The notes below the pieces were generated by a model. The model was not told the DNA's origin. It did not search any database and saw only the letters and a list, made by a program, of their open reading frames with translations. Of a stretch of DNA of 16,839 nucleotides, positions 1-7,480 are shown piece by piece. The translations under genes and the position numbers were made by a program. Where the stretch lies: positions 1,860 through 18,698 of the forward strand of contig DKYL01000033.1 of NCBI GenBank assembly GCA_002493325.1, read 5' to 3'. Origin of the DNA: Ruminococcaceae bacterium UBA7101. GTDB taxonomy: Bacteria; Bacillota; Clostridia; Oscillospirales; Acutalibacteraceae. The stretch's first letter is position 1. Every line of letters starts with the position of its first letter.

Positions 1-2
1 GA

Positions 3-1187
3 ATTTTGTATATAGTATTACCGATTATAGCTGCAATTATTGTTTTGACAGCTTTTGCAGTGAGCGGTAATATTACTAAAAAAGCAGATGAAAAAAATCC
101 GACGGCGCAGACACAGGTTTCTGCCGTGAATGAGGAAAGCACGGCTACAGAAAAAAGTGAAAATGCCAAGGTTACACTTTTAGCCACCGGCGATAATCTG
201 ATTCACAACACACTCATTTCTGCGGGTGAGCAGTCGGACGGAACCCTGAATTATGATTCTCTTTATGCCAATATTAAACCTGAAATTGAAAAGTTTGATA
301 TTGCAGTGATTGATCAGGAAACGGTGCTTGGCGGCAGTGCATTTGAGTATTCAGGCTATCCGACGTTTAACACGCCCTGGGAGGTCGGTGAGGCAGCAAT
401 AAAGGCAGGCTTTGATGTTTTCAACTGTGCTACCAACCATACAATGGATATGGGCTGGGGCGGTATTGAAAATGAGCTTGCGTTTTTTGCAGATAAAAAG
501 GAGGCTGTTGCTCTTGGTATCAACAGCAATGAGGATGATTATAATAAGATAACCTATTATGAAAAGAACGGCATTACCTTTGCAATGCTGAATTATACCT
601 ATGGCACAAATGGTATTCCACTGCCTGATGATAAGCCTTGGTGTGTAAATCTTCTTGATAAGGAGAAGGTTACCAAGGATTTGAAGGAAGCAAGAGAGCA
701 TGCGGATTTTGTTATTGTTTTCCCACACTGGGGTACAGAATACAGCTTTGAGGTTTCTGATTATCAGGAGGAGTATACCAAGCTGTTTTCCGATATGGGG
801 GTTGACCTTGTTATAGGCTGTCACCCCCACGTTATTGAGCCTGTCAAGTGGGTAACAAATGAAAGCACGGGCAAAAAAATGCTTGTGTATTATTCGCTTG
901 GTAATTTTATTTCACATCAGATTGACCTTGAAAATCTGCTTGGCGGTATGGCTGAGGTGACTATTGAAAAGAAGGACGGCAAAACAGAGATAACATCAGC
1001 TAAATTTGTACCTGTTGTATGTCATTATAACAGGGATGAAAACGGAAAGTTTGCTTTTAATGTGTACAAGCTCGGTGATTATAATGATGACCTTGCCAAC
1101 ACACATTCACAGTCAGGCGGAACGGTTGCGTATTTTACAAAGCTTGTTAACGACGTTGTTGATGAAGAGTTTGTCAGCATGAAATAA
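3..1187 (+). CDS. CapA-family (PGA_cap) metallophosphatase-like protein, N-terminus at or beyond the window edge
   Basis: Secreted or membrane-anchored member of the CapA/PGA_cap family of the calcineurin-like phosphoesterase superfamily, which includes poly-gamma-glutamate capsule proteins; the substrate cannot be told from sequence. Numbering from the TTG at 6: residues 1-20 form a hydrophobic segment (uncleaved anchor or signal peptide), followed by a polar linker to about 55. The family motifs then come in order: LLATGDNLIHN (58-68), DQETVLGG (103-110), NCATNHTMDMG (140-150), FPHWGTEY (239-246), GCHPHVIEP (271-279) and YYSLGNF (295-301). All expected metal-site Asp/Glu/Asn/His positions are present. 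The frame is open to base 3 and the TTG at 6 has no visible ribosome site, so the true start is probably just outside the window. No clear terminator follows before the glnA promoter. No capsule genes lie beside it, so a capsule role is not supported by context. Confidence 0.85.
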   Translation: MLYIVLPIIAAIIVLTAFAVSGNITKKADEKNPTAQTQVSAVNEESTATEKSENAKVTLLATGDNLIHNTLISAGEQSDGTLNYDSLYANIKPEIEKFDIAVIDQETVLGGSAFEYSGYPTFNTPWEVGEAAIKAGFDVFNCATNHTMDMGWGGIENELAFFADKKEAVALGINSNEDDYNKITYYEKNGITFAMLNYTYGTNGIPLPDDKPWCVNLLDKEKVTKDLKEAREHADFVIVFPHWGTEYSFEVSDYQEEYTKLFSDMGVDLVIGCHPHVIEPVKWVTNESTGKKMLVYYSLGNFISHQIDLENLLGGMAEVTIEKKDGKTEITSAKFVPVVCHYNRDENGKFAFNVYKLGDYNDDLANTHSQSGGTVAYFTKLVNDVVDEEFVSMK

Positions 1188-1265
1188 TCTATGTAACATA
1201 TGCACAAAAAACAGTATGTGTGTTTGGTGCAGAAAATAAATAATTGACAAATTTGCAAAAAATGG
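1188..1265. other. capA-glnA spacer, upstream half
   Basis: A+T-rich, with no ORF and no convincing terminator for the upstream gene. A first copy of TTGACAAA begins at 1244, 22 bp before the copy that forms the glnA -35 box, so the two copies lie on the same face of the helix. Confidence 0.4.
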
Positions 1266-1295
1266 TTGACAAACGGGTAACCTATTGAGTATAAT
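1266..1295 (+). promoter_or_regulatory. glnA promoter (sigma-A type)
   Basis: TTGACA at 1266-1271 and a perfect TATAAT at 1290-1295 are separated by 18 bp. The predicted transcript start is about 1301-1303, which puts the leader terminator hairpin almost at the 5' end of the RNA. Confidence 0.8.
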
Positions 1296-1308
1296 GCAAA
1301 TGTAGTAA

Positions 1309-1322
1309 GAACGAGGGCGTTC
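1309..1322 (+). promoter_or_regulatory. candidate antiterminator hairpin in glnA leader
   Basis: GAAC (1309-1312) pairs with GTTC (1319-1322) around the six-base loop GAGGGC; one more C-G pair is possible, leaving a four-base loop. The loop and 3' arm are the same bases as the 5' arm of the leader terminator, so the two folds exclude each other. The hairpin is short and weaker than the terminator, so it would need a stabilising protein or ligand. The regulatory role is inference. Confidence 0.35.
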
Positions 1323-1350
1323 CGTAATAAGCGGAGTGCCCTCATTTTTT
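1313..1350 (+). terminator. intrinsic terminator inside the glnA 5' leader (attenuator)
   Basis: A 12-bp stem with two G-U pairs: arms 1313-1324 and 1332-1343, loop TAATAAG, then a run of six T (1345-1350). It lies between the glnA promoter and the glnA ribosome site, about 30 bp before the ATG. That position means transcription from this promoter should stop unless the hairpin is prevented from forming. It could instead terminate read-through from capA if the promoter call is wrong. Confidence 0.75.
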
Positions 1351-1380
1351 ATTGAATAAATTCAGAGAGGAGTATTTACA

Positions 1381-2733
1381 ATGAGTAAGTACACAAAGGA
1401 AGACATTTTAAGAAGTGCACAGGAAAACGGCGTTGAGTTCATCAGACTTCAGTTTACAGACGTTTTCGGTATTATGAAAAATGTAGCTATTACAATATCA
1501 CAGCTTGAAAAAGCGCTTGATAATGAATGTATGTTTGACGGCTCATCCATTGAGGGCTTTGTTCGTATTGATGAAAGTGATATGTACCTTCATCCGGATT
1601 ATGACACATGGGCAATTTTCCCTTGGAGAAAGCACCAGAATGCTCAGACCGCACGTTTGATTTGTTCTGTTTATACTGCTGATAACAAAACTCCGTTTAT
1701 GGGCGATCCAAGGAACGTTTTGCAGAAGGTTATTGATGAGGCTGCAGAAATGGGCTATACCTTCAATGTCGGTCCTGAGTGTGAGTTCTTTCTCTTTAAG
1801 GTTGACGAGGATGGCACACCAACACTTGAAACAAATGATAAAGCAGGCTATTTTGACCTTAATCCTATTGATACAGGTTCAAACTGCCGTCGTGATATCT
1901 GCCTTGCTCTTGAAGAAATGGGCTTCACAATTGAGGCTTCACACCACGAGGTTGCTTGCGGTCAGCACGAGATTGACTTTAAGTTTGACGAGGTAATGAC
2001 AACTGCTGACAGAGTTATGACCTTTAAGCACGTTGTTAAAACATATGCTACAAAGCACGGTTTACATGCTACATTTATGCCAAAGCCTGTTTATGGTATT
2101 AACGGCTCAGGCATGCATACAAATATGTCACTTATGACAAAGGACGAGAACGGCAAGACAGTCAATGCATTTTATGACCCTGAAAGTCCTGACGGTTTAA
2201 GCAAGGTTGCGCACAGCTTTATTGCAGGTATCTTAAAGCATGTTAAGGGCCTGACTGTATATGCTAACCCAACAGTTAACTCATATAAGAGATTGGTACC
2301 GGGCTACGAAGCACCAACCTATATTGTATGGTCATCCTCAAACCGTTCTGTACTTGTTCGTATTCCTGCAACACGTGGAATGGGTACCCGTGTAGAGCTC
2401 CGTTCACCGGACCCTGCTTGTAACCCATACCTTGAAATGGCTCTCTGCCTTGCAGCAGGTCTTGACGGTATTAAAAATAATCTTACTCCGCCAGAGGCTG
2501 TTGATTATAACGTATTTGATTTCTCAGATGAGCAGCTTGCTGAAAAGGGTATTGAATGTCTTCCTACCTCACTTGAGGAAGCTGTAAAGGCATCAATTGC
2601 TGATCCGTTTGTTAAGGAAACAGTGGGTGAACACGTATTCAATGCTTACTCAAAGGGCAAGATGGCTGAATGGGATGAATACAAAACAAGAGTTTCTCAG
2701 TGGGAAATTGACAGATATATGGTTAACTATTAA
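1381..2733 (+). CDS. glnA: glutamine synthetase, class I-alpha
   Basis: Cytosolic enzyme making glutamine from glutamate, ammonia and ATP; a dodecamer in this family. At 450 aa it is close to the Bacillus GlnA length and lacks the long insertion of GSI-beta. Visible motifs: FDGSSIEGF (52-60), the metal-site GPECEFF (131-137), HHEVACGQHEID (188-199), NGSGMHTN (241-248), NPTVNSYKRLVPGYEAP (296-312) and RVELRSPDP (337-345). R62, the residue tied to feedback inhibition in Bacillus-type GSI-alpha, is present. No adenylylation-site motif typical of GSI-beta was seen, so control is likely by feedback and by transcription rather than by AMP transfer. The start is set by AGAGGAG at 1366-1372, 8 bp before the ATG. 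It has its own promoter and a leader terminator, and the amt-PII fusion follows on the same strand. Confidence 0.98.
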   Translation: MSKYTKEDILRSAQENGVEFIRLQFTDVFGIMKNVAITISQLEKALDNECMFDGSSIEGFVRIDESDMYLHPDYDTWAIFPWRKHQNAQTARLICSVYTADNKTPFMGDPRNVLQKVIDEAAEMGYTFNVGPECEFFLFKVDEDGTPTLETNDKAGYFDLNPIDTGSNCRRDICLALEEMGFTIEASHHEVACGQHEIDFKFDEVMTTADRVMTFKHVVKTYATKHGLHATFMPKPVYGINGSGMHTNMSLMTKDENGKTVNAFYDPESPDGLSKVAHSFIAGILKHVKGLTVYANPTVNSYKRLVPGYEAPTYIVWSSSNRSVLVRIPATRGMGTRVELRSPDPACNPYLEMALCLAAGLDGIKNNLTPPEAVDYNVFDFSDEQLAEKGIECLPTSLEEAVKASIADPFVKETVGEHVFNAYSKGKMAEWDEYKTRVSQWEIDRYMVNY

Positions 2734-2748
2734 TCTGTTTTGTTAACC
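2721..2748 (+). repeat. inverted repeat spanning the glnA stop codon
   Basis: GGTTAAC (2721-2727) and GTTAACC (2742-2748) are perfect 7-bp arms with a 14-bp spacer that contains the glnA TAA. A second hairpin follows at 2757-2774 (CGGCAGG / CCTGTCG, loop TTTG). Neither has a T run, so they may be mRNA 3'-end or leader structure rather than terminators. Confidence 0.45.
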
Positions 2749-2780
2749 CTCTCTTACGGCAGGTTTGCCTGTCGATTAAC

Positions 2781-2817
2781 CCGGCATTCGTTTTAGGATG
2801 CGGATGCCGGTACTTTT
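2781..2817 (+). terminator. glnA downstream terminator
   Basis: Ten-bp stem with one G-U pair (arms 2781-2790 and 2801-2810), ten-base loop, followed by TACTTTTT. It lies 48 bp after the glnA stop. Its loop and 5' arm can also fold as GCATTC/GGATGC, so alternative pairing is possible. Confidence 0.7.
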
Positions 2818-2820
2818 TCA

Positions 2821-2836
2821 GACACAATGGGGTGTC
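2821..2836 (+). promoter_or_regulatory. candidate antiterminator hairpin in amt leader
   Basis: GACAC (2821-2825) pairs with GTGTC (2832-2836) around the six-base loop AATGGG. The 3' arm and the end of the loop are also the start of the next terminator's 5' arm. A hexaloop with A at position 1 and G at position 4, overlapping a terminator, is the form described for the second hairpin of ANTAR-protein RNA targets. The required first hairpin of that type was not found, so this assignment is tentative. Confidence 0.35.
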
Positions 2837-2872
2837 CGCAGTGTTATGCTGCGGGCACCCTTTTTGTTTTTT
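2830..2872 (+). terminator. intrinsic terminator in the amt leader (second terminator, probable attenuator)
   Basis: Twelve-bp stem with one T-G pair (arms 2830-2841 and 2849-2860), seven-base loop TGTTATG, then TTTTTGTTTTTT. It ends 34 bp before the amt ATG and just 19 bp upstream of its ribosome site. Because another terminator sits 20 bp upstream and no promoter is evident between them, this one is better read as a control point for amt than as a simple glnA terminator. Confidence 0.75.
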
Positions 2873-2906
2873 AGGTTCTATATTTAAGCATGGAGGAGGA
2901 AAAAAT

Positions 2907-4622
2907 ATGACTATGGAATCTATTATAGAAGCTGTAGACGGTGAATTGTTCGGCGTCTGGTTTCTGATTGGTGCGGCATTGGTGTTTTTTATGCAGTGCG
3001 GCTTTGCAATGGTTGAAAGCGGTTTCACCAGAGCAAAAAATGCAGGAAACATCATTATGAAAAATCTTATGGATTTTTGTATCGGTGCTGTTATGTTTAT
3101 TTTATTAGGCTTCGGTCTTATGATGGGTGAGGAATGCTTAGGCGGACTTGTGGGTATGCCGACCCTCGGTGTATTTACGGATTATGCTAATTTTGACTGG
3201 TCCAACTTTGTGTTTAACCTTGTGTTCTGTGCTACAGCAGCTACCATTGTTTCAGGTGCTATGGCAGAGCGTACAAAGTTTTCATCCTACTGCATTTATT
3301 CTGCAGTAATCTCGGCGGTTGTTTATCCCATTGAGGCAGGCTGGATATGGAATCCGAACGGCTGGTTAGTTACCCGTGGCTTCCATGACTTTGCAGGTTC
3401 AACAGCTATTCATATGGTAGGTGGTATAGCAGCACTTATCGGTGCAGCAATGCTTGGTCCTCGTATCGGAAAGTACAAGGTTGATAAAAAGACAGGTAAG
3501 AAAAAGGCGAATGCTATCCCCGGTCATAACCTGACTATCGGTGCACTTGGTGTATTTATTTTGTGGTTTGGATGGTACGGCTTTAACGGTGCTGCAGCAA
3601 CCTCTGTGGATTCGCTTGCATCTATTTTTGTTACAACAACCCTTGCTCCGTCAATTGCGACTGTAGTTACAATGATATTTACGTGGATTAAGGATGGCAA
3701 GCCTGATGTATCTATGTCACTTAATGCGTCACTTGCAGGTCTTGTAGCCATTACTGCTCCCTGTGACTGTGTAGACGCTCTCGGCTCAATTATAATCGGT
3801 GCTGTTGCAGGTGTTCTGGTTGTAGTGGTTGTTGAGCTGCTTGACAAAAAGCTCTTTGTTGATGACCCTGTCGGTGCTGTTGCAGTTCACTGTGCAAATG
3901 GTATTTGGGGTACAATTGCAGTCGGCTTGTTCTCTACAGGTGCTAATGATGTTGGCGCAGGCTTATTCTACGGCGGTGGCTTTAAGCAGCTTGGTATTCA
4001 GCTAATGGGCTTTGCGGCAGTAGCAGCATGGACCGTGGTTACTATGACAATCGTATTTTTCGCTATCAAAAAGACAAACGGACTTCGTGTTTCTGCTGAG
4101 GAAGAAATCAAGGGTCTTGATGCTACAGAGCACAATCTGCCGTCTGCCTATGCAGATTTTATGCCTGTAAGCATTTCTGCAGCAGTTCAGCCTGCACCTG
4201 CTGCTGTTGCTCCTGTTGAAAAGGCAGTTCCTGTTGAAACATATACTACAAACAAGGACGCTAAGCTTACAAAGATAGTTATGATATTCAATCCTGCTAA
4301 GCTTGAAGATATTAAAGAGTCAATGAATGCTATCGGTGTAACAGGAATGACGGTTACAAATGTAATGGGCTGCGGAACGCAGAAGGGTCATATCAGAAAA
4401 TACCGTGGTGTTGAGATTGAGGAAATGAGCCTTATGCCTAAAATGAAGCTGGAAATGGTGGTTTCTGCAGTGCCTGTTGAAAAGGTCGTTGATACTGCAC
4501 GAAATGTTCTGTACTCAGGAAATATCGGCGACGGAAAGATATTCATTTATGATGTTGAGGATGCCGTTAAGGTCAGAACAGGTGAAAGAGGATATGATGC
4601 CTTGCAGGGCGAAAATGATTAG
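2907..4622 (+). CDS. amt: ammonium channel fused to a C-terminal PII signalling domain (Amt-PII)
   Basis: Inner-membrane ammonium channel (571 aa) carrying its own PII domain. Amt part, residues about 12-390, eleven expected membrane helices: CGFAMVESGFTRAKN (31-45), DFAGSTAIHMVGG (161-173) and DPVGAVAVHCANGIWGT (320-336). These supply the twin pore histidines H169 and H328. An Ala/Pro-rich linker (about 412-450) joins a complete PII domain (about 454-562) with GMTVTNVMGCGTQKGH (480-495) and GDGKIFIYDV (541-550). In PII, the T-loop Tyr51 that is uridylylated in Proteobacteria is replaced by Ile504, and the Ser49 position is Val, so neither covalent switch is available; control by ATP/ADP and 2-oxoglutarate is likely. 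The ATG at 2907 is chosen because GGAGGAGG (2892-2899) lies 7 bp upstream; an extension to 2832 would run back through the leader terminator. Confidence 0.95.
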   Translation: MTMESIIEAVDGELFGVWFLIGAALVFFMQCGFAMVESGFTRAKNAGNIIMKNLMDFCIGAVMFILLGFGLMMGEECLGGLVGMPTLGVFTDYANFDWSNFVFNLVFCATAATIVSGAMAERTKFSSYCIYSAVISAVVYPIEAGWIWNPNGWLVTRGFHDFAGSTAIHMVGGIAALIGAAMLGPRIGKYKVDKKTGKKKANAIPGHNLTIGALGVFILWFGWYGFNGAAATSVDSLASIFVTTTLAPSIATVVTMIFTWIKDGKPDVSMSLNASLAGLVAITAPCDCVDALGSIIIGAVAGVLVVVVVELLDKKLFVDDPVGAVAVHCANGIWGTIAVGLFSTGANDVGAGLFYGGGFKQLGIQLMGFAAVAAWTVVTMTIVFFAIKKTNGLRVSAEEEIKGLDATEHNLPSAYADFMPVSISAAVQPAPAAVAPVEKAVPVETYTTNKDAKLTKIVMIFNPAKLEDIKESMNAIGVTGMTVTNVMGCGTQKGHIRKYRGVEIEEMSLMPKMKLEMVVSAVPVEKVVDTARNVLYSGNIGDGKIFIYDVEDAVKVRTGERGYDALQGEND

Positions 4623-4653
4623 GAATTAAGTCTTTATACAATATGCACAAATA

Positions 4654-4680
4654 CCCCCGTTGAACAAACGGGGGATATTT
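4654..4680 (+). terminator. amt-PII terminator
   Basis: Perfect 8-bp GC-rich stem (CCCCCGTT 4654-4661 / AACGGGGG 4667-4674) with loop GAACA, 31 bp after the amt stop. It is followed by ATATTT rather than a pure T run, so efficiency may be moderate. Confidence 0.7.
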
Positions 4681-4797
4681 ATAATTATACACTGATATTC
4701 ACTAAAAATTGCATAATAATGCAAAAATATCAAAAATTATTGTTAATTTACACATATATATACATTGTTTGCATAGAAATTTCTATATATAGGTCAA
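4681..4797. other. A+T-rich upstream region of the glutamate synthase operon
   Basis: No ORF. It contains a palindrome TTGCAT-AATA-ATGCAA at 4709-4724 and a further TTGCAT at 4769-4774. These could be an operator for the downstream promoter, though a fit to the Bacillus GlnR site spacing was not found. Confidence 0.4.
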
Positions 4798-4826
4798 TTG
4801 AATAATTTGATTTATGGGTGTAAAAT
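4798..4826 (+). promoter_or_regulatory. glutamate synthase operon promoter
   Basis: TTGAAT (4798-4803) and TAAAAT (4821-4826) with a 17-bp spacer. The predicted start near 4833 gives a leader of about 29 bases, with the ribosome site at 4848-4854 and no room for an attenuator, unlike glnA and amt. Confidence 0.6.
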
Positions 4827-4861
4827 TCTATTAACAAGTTAAATTGCAAAGGAGAATATAT

Positions 4862-5965
4862 ATGCTCAAAGAGGGAGAAATCAGAATTCCTGCAGGCTGT
4901 GCCATTGCTGCTATTATAGACAGAAAGGGCAAGCGAATTAACGGCTCTGAAATTATTAAATCAATTGCTCTTATGCATGACCGTTCAAATGGTCTTGGCG
5001 GCGGCTTTGCTGCCTACGGAATTTATCCTGAACATAAGGATGAATATGCAATACATGTTTTTTATGACACCGCTGAAGCAAAGAAGCAGTGTGAGGAGTT
5101 TTTGTTCAGACATTTTAATATAGACGTTGCAGAAAGAATACCGACAAAGCAGGTTGCAAGTATTGAAAAGGGACCTGACATCTGGCGCTATTTCGGAAAA
5201 GCCAACAGGGTCCGAATGAAGGATGCAAGGCTTGATGAGCAGGAATATGTAGCACAGTGTGTTACTAAGGTAAACAATGCAATTGACGGTGCGTACATAT
5301 TCTCATCAGGTAAGAATATGGGCTGCTTTAAGGCAGTGGGCTACCCTGAGGACGTTGGTGAGTTTTATATGCTTGATCAGTATGAGGCTTATATATGGAC
5401 TGCACACGGACGTTTCCCAACCAACACACCGGGCTGGTGGGGTGGCTCTCATCCGTTCAATATTCTCGACTGGTCCATTGTTCATAACGGTGAAATATCC
5501 TCTTATGATGCCAACAGAAGATACATTGAGCAGTTTGGCTATATCTGTACTATGCAGACAGATACCGAGGTTATAACCTATTTATTTGACCATCTGCTCA
5601 GACATCATAACCTTCCGATTGAGGTTGCGGCTGACGTGCTCACTGCACCCGAATGGGATGAAATTGACAAAATGGATGATGACAGAAAAGAGTATTTTAC
5701 AAATCTGAGAGCCATTTACAGCGGAGCGCTTGTTAACGGTCCTTTCTCTGTCATCCTCGGCTCTAACAAGGGACTTCTTGCAATCAATGACCGATTGAAG
5801 CTGCGTTCGCTCACTGCTGCCACAAAGGGCAACAGGGCATATTTTGCATCTGAAGAGTCAGCGATAAGAATTATTTGCCCGAACCCTGAAAAGGTATGGT
5901 CTGTATCAGGTGCAGAGCCTGTATTTATTCCGCTTGAAATTGATGAAGAGGAGGCAGAGTACTGA
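4862..5965 (+). CDS. glutamate synthase, class II glutamine amidotransferase subunit (GltB domain 1)
   Basis: Stand-alone glutaminase domain of a split glutamate synthase: it releases ammonia from glutamine for the synthase subunit encoded next. It is 367 aa from the ATG at 4862, chosen because AAAGGAG (4848-4854) lies 7 bp upstream. A TTG 18 bp earlier overlaps that ribosome site and is rejected. Class II features: the probable nucleophile is C13, in PAGCAIAA (10-17), so a 12-residue leader must be cut off to expose the N-terminal Cys. HGRFPTN (182-188), WSIVHNGEISSY (204-215) and TDTEVITYLFD (233-243) supply the Arg, Asn-Gly and Asp used to bind glutamine. The usual Gly after Cys is Ala here. 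First gene of an operon; its TGA overlaps the next ATG by one base. The alternative, an unrelated amidotransferase, is unlikely given the next genes. Confidence 0.92.
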   Translation: MLKEGEIRIPAGCAIAAIIDRKGKRINGSEIIKSIALMHDRSNGLGGGFAAYGIYPEHKDEYAIHVFYDTAEAKKQCEEFLFRHFNIDVAERIPTKQVASIEKGPDIWRYFGKANRVRMKDARLDEQEYVAQCVTKVNNAIDGAYIFSSGKNMGCFKAVGYPEDVGEFYMLDQYEAYIWTAHGRFPTNTPGWWGGSHPFNILDWSIVHNGEISSYDANRRYIEQFGYICTMQTDTEVITYLFDHLLRHHNLPIEVAADVLTAPEWDEIDKMDDDRKEYFTNLRAIYSGALVNGPFSVILGSNKGLLAINDRLKLRSLTAATKGNRAYFASEESAIRIICPNPEKVWSVSGAEPVFIPLEIDEEEAEY

Positions 5966-7467
5966 TGATAAATTATATTCCACGCAGGTTTACAATTATT
6001 CGTGACAGAGAACGCTGTATTGACTGTGGCTGCTGTGTCCGCCAGTGTTCAAACGAATGTCACTTTTATGATGAAGATAATAAAAAAGTTTTGTGCAATT
6101 CAGATAACTGTGTAGCTTGTCACCGCTGTGTTGACCTTTGCCCCACAGGAGCACTCAGAATTGAAAAATATGTGTGTGATTACCGTGAAAATGCGAACTG
6201 GACACCGCAGTACCAGCAGGAAATCTGCCGACAGGCAGAGTCAGGCTCTGTGCTCCTTTCCGCAATGGGTAATCCAAAGCCTTATCCGATTTACTGGGAT
6301 AAGATATTGCTCAACGCTTCACAGGTAACGAATCCATCCATCGACCCGCTTCGTGAGCCTATGGAAATCCGCACAATCCTTGGCAGAAAGCCTGAGATGA
6401 TTAAGGTGGAGAAGAAAGGCAAATCCACTGTTGAGATGCCGCCCCAGGTTATGCTTGAAACACCGATTATCTTTTCTGCAATGAGCTTCGGCTCTATTTC
6501 AATGAACGCACAGAAATCACTGGCAATGGCGGCTAAGGAGCTTGGTACATTGTTTAATACAGGTGAGGGCGGACTTCACCCTGAGCTTAACGATTACATT
6601 GACTTTGCAGTAGTTCAGGTTGCTTCAGGCAGATTCGGTGTACATAAGGCTTATCTGAATAACTCTAAGATTGTTGAAATAAAAATCGGTCAGGGTGCAA
6701 AGCCCGGTATCGGCGGTCATCTGCCGGGTGAAAAGGTTAATGTTGAGGTTTCCAATGCCCGTATGATTCCCGAGGGCTCAGATGCTATTTCACCTGCACC
6801 GCATCACGATATTTATTCTATTGAGGATTTGCGTCAGCTTATCTGGTCACTTAAGCAGGCGACGGATAACAAAAAGCCTGTTTCCGTTAAGATTGCCGCT
6901 GTTCATAATGTTGCGGCAATTGCGTCAGGCTGTGCAAGAGCAGGTGCTGATATTGTTGTTATTGACGGCTTCAGAGGCGGTACAGGTGCAGCACCGACTC
7001 GTATAAGAGATAATGTCGGTATCCCGATTGAGCTTGCACTTGCTGCTGCAGACCAAAGACTGCGTGACGAGGGTATCCGCTCCAGCGTTTCACTTGTGGC
7101 GGCAGGCTCCTTCCGTTGCTCTGCTGATGTTGTTAAAGCGATTGCCTTAGGTGCTGATGCCTGCTATGTTGCATCTGCCGCACTGATTGCAATGGGATGT
7201 CATATGTGCCAGACCTGCAATACAGGCAAGTGTAACTGGGGTATTGCAACGCAAAGACCTGATCTGACAAGAAGACTAAATCCCGAAATTGCCCATAAAA
7301 GAGTTGTCAATCTTATCAATGCATGGAATCACGAAATCAAGGAGATTATGGGCGGTATGGGTATCAATTCAGTTGACTCATTAAGAGGCAACCGTTTAAT
7401 GCTCAGAGGTATCGGTTTAAGCGAAAAAGAGCTTGAAATCCTTGGCATTAAGCACGCCGGAGAATAG
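5965..7467 (+). CDS. glutamate synthase, FMN-binding subunit with N-terminal 2[4Fe-4S] ferredoxin domain (GltB domain 2)
   Basis: Synthase core: joins ammonia to 2-oxoglutarate and reduces the imine on FMN to give glutamate. Of 500 aa, residues 15-62 are a ferredoxin domain with CxxCxxCxxxC at 18/21/24/28 and 49/52/55/59. Residues about 120-480 form the GltB-type (beta/alpha)8 barrel, with MSFGSISMNAQKSLA (173-187), GTLFNTGEGG (194-203), GQGAKPGIGGHLPG (242-255), SPAPHHDIYSIEDL (276-289) and DGFRGGTGAAPTR (334-346). CHMCQTCNTGKC (412-423) matches the position of the 3Fe-4S cluster cysteines of GltB. GAGGAGG at 5948-5954 serves the ATG, which shares one base with the previous stop, so translation is coupled. 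The N-terminal ferredoxin, absent from E. coli-type GltB, suggests electrons arrive through Fe-S clusters. This architecture resembles archaeal-type split glutamate synthases. Confidence 0.94.
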   Translation: MINYIPRRFTIIRDRERCIDCGCCVRQCSNECHFYDEDNKKVLCNSDNCVACHRCVDLCPTGALRIEKYVCDYRENANWTPQYQQEICRQAESGSVLLSAMGNPKPYPIYWDKILLNASQVTNPSIDPLREPMEIRTILGRKPEMIKVEKKGKSTVEMPPQVMLETPIIFSAMSFGSISMNAQKSLAMAAKELGTLFNTGEGGLHPELNDYIDFAVVQVASGRFGVHKAYLNNSKIVEIKIGQGAKPGIGGHLPGEKVNVEVSNARMIPEGSDAISPAPHHDIYSIEDLRQLIWSLKQATDNKKPVSVKIAAVHNVAAIASGCARAGADIVVIDGFRGGTGAAPTRIRDNVGIPIELALAAADQRLRDEGIRSSVSLVAAGSFRCSADVVKAIALGADACYVASAALIAMGCHMCQTCNTGKCNWGIATQRPDLTRRLNPEIAHKRVVNLINAWNHEIKEIMGGMGINSVDSLRGNRLMLRGIGLSEKELEILGIKHAGE

Positions 7468-7480
7468 GAGGTTTGCTGTA

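Noticed and set aside
351..830. Minus-strand ORF inside the CapA-like gene
   Set aside because: It is antisense to conserved family motifs and has no ribosome site or recognisable domain.
1188..1300. Bacillus-type GlnR site (TGTNA-N7-TNACA) at glnA or the glutamate synthase operon
   Set aside because: Short partial matches only (for example near 1193 and 4741); spacing is wrong in each case.
2832..2906. Longer amt start at 2832
   Set aside because: It would translate the terminator hairpin; the ATG at 2907 has a strong ribosome site and begins where Amt homology begins.
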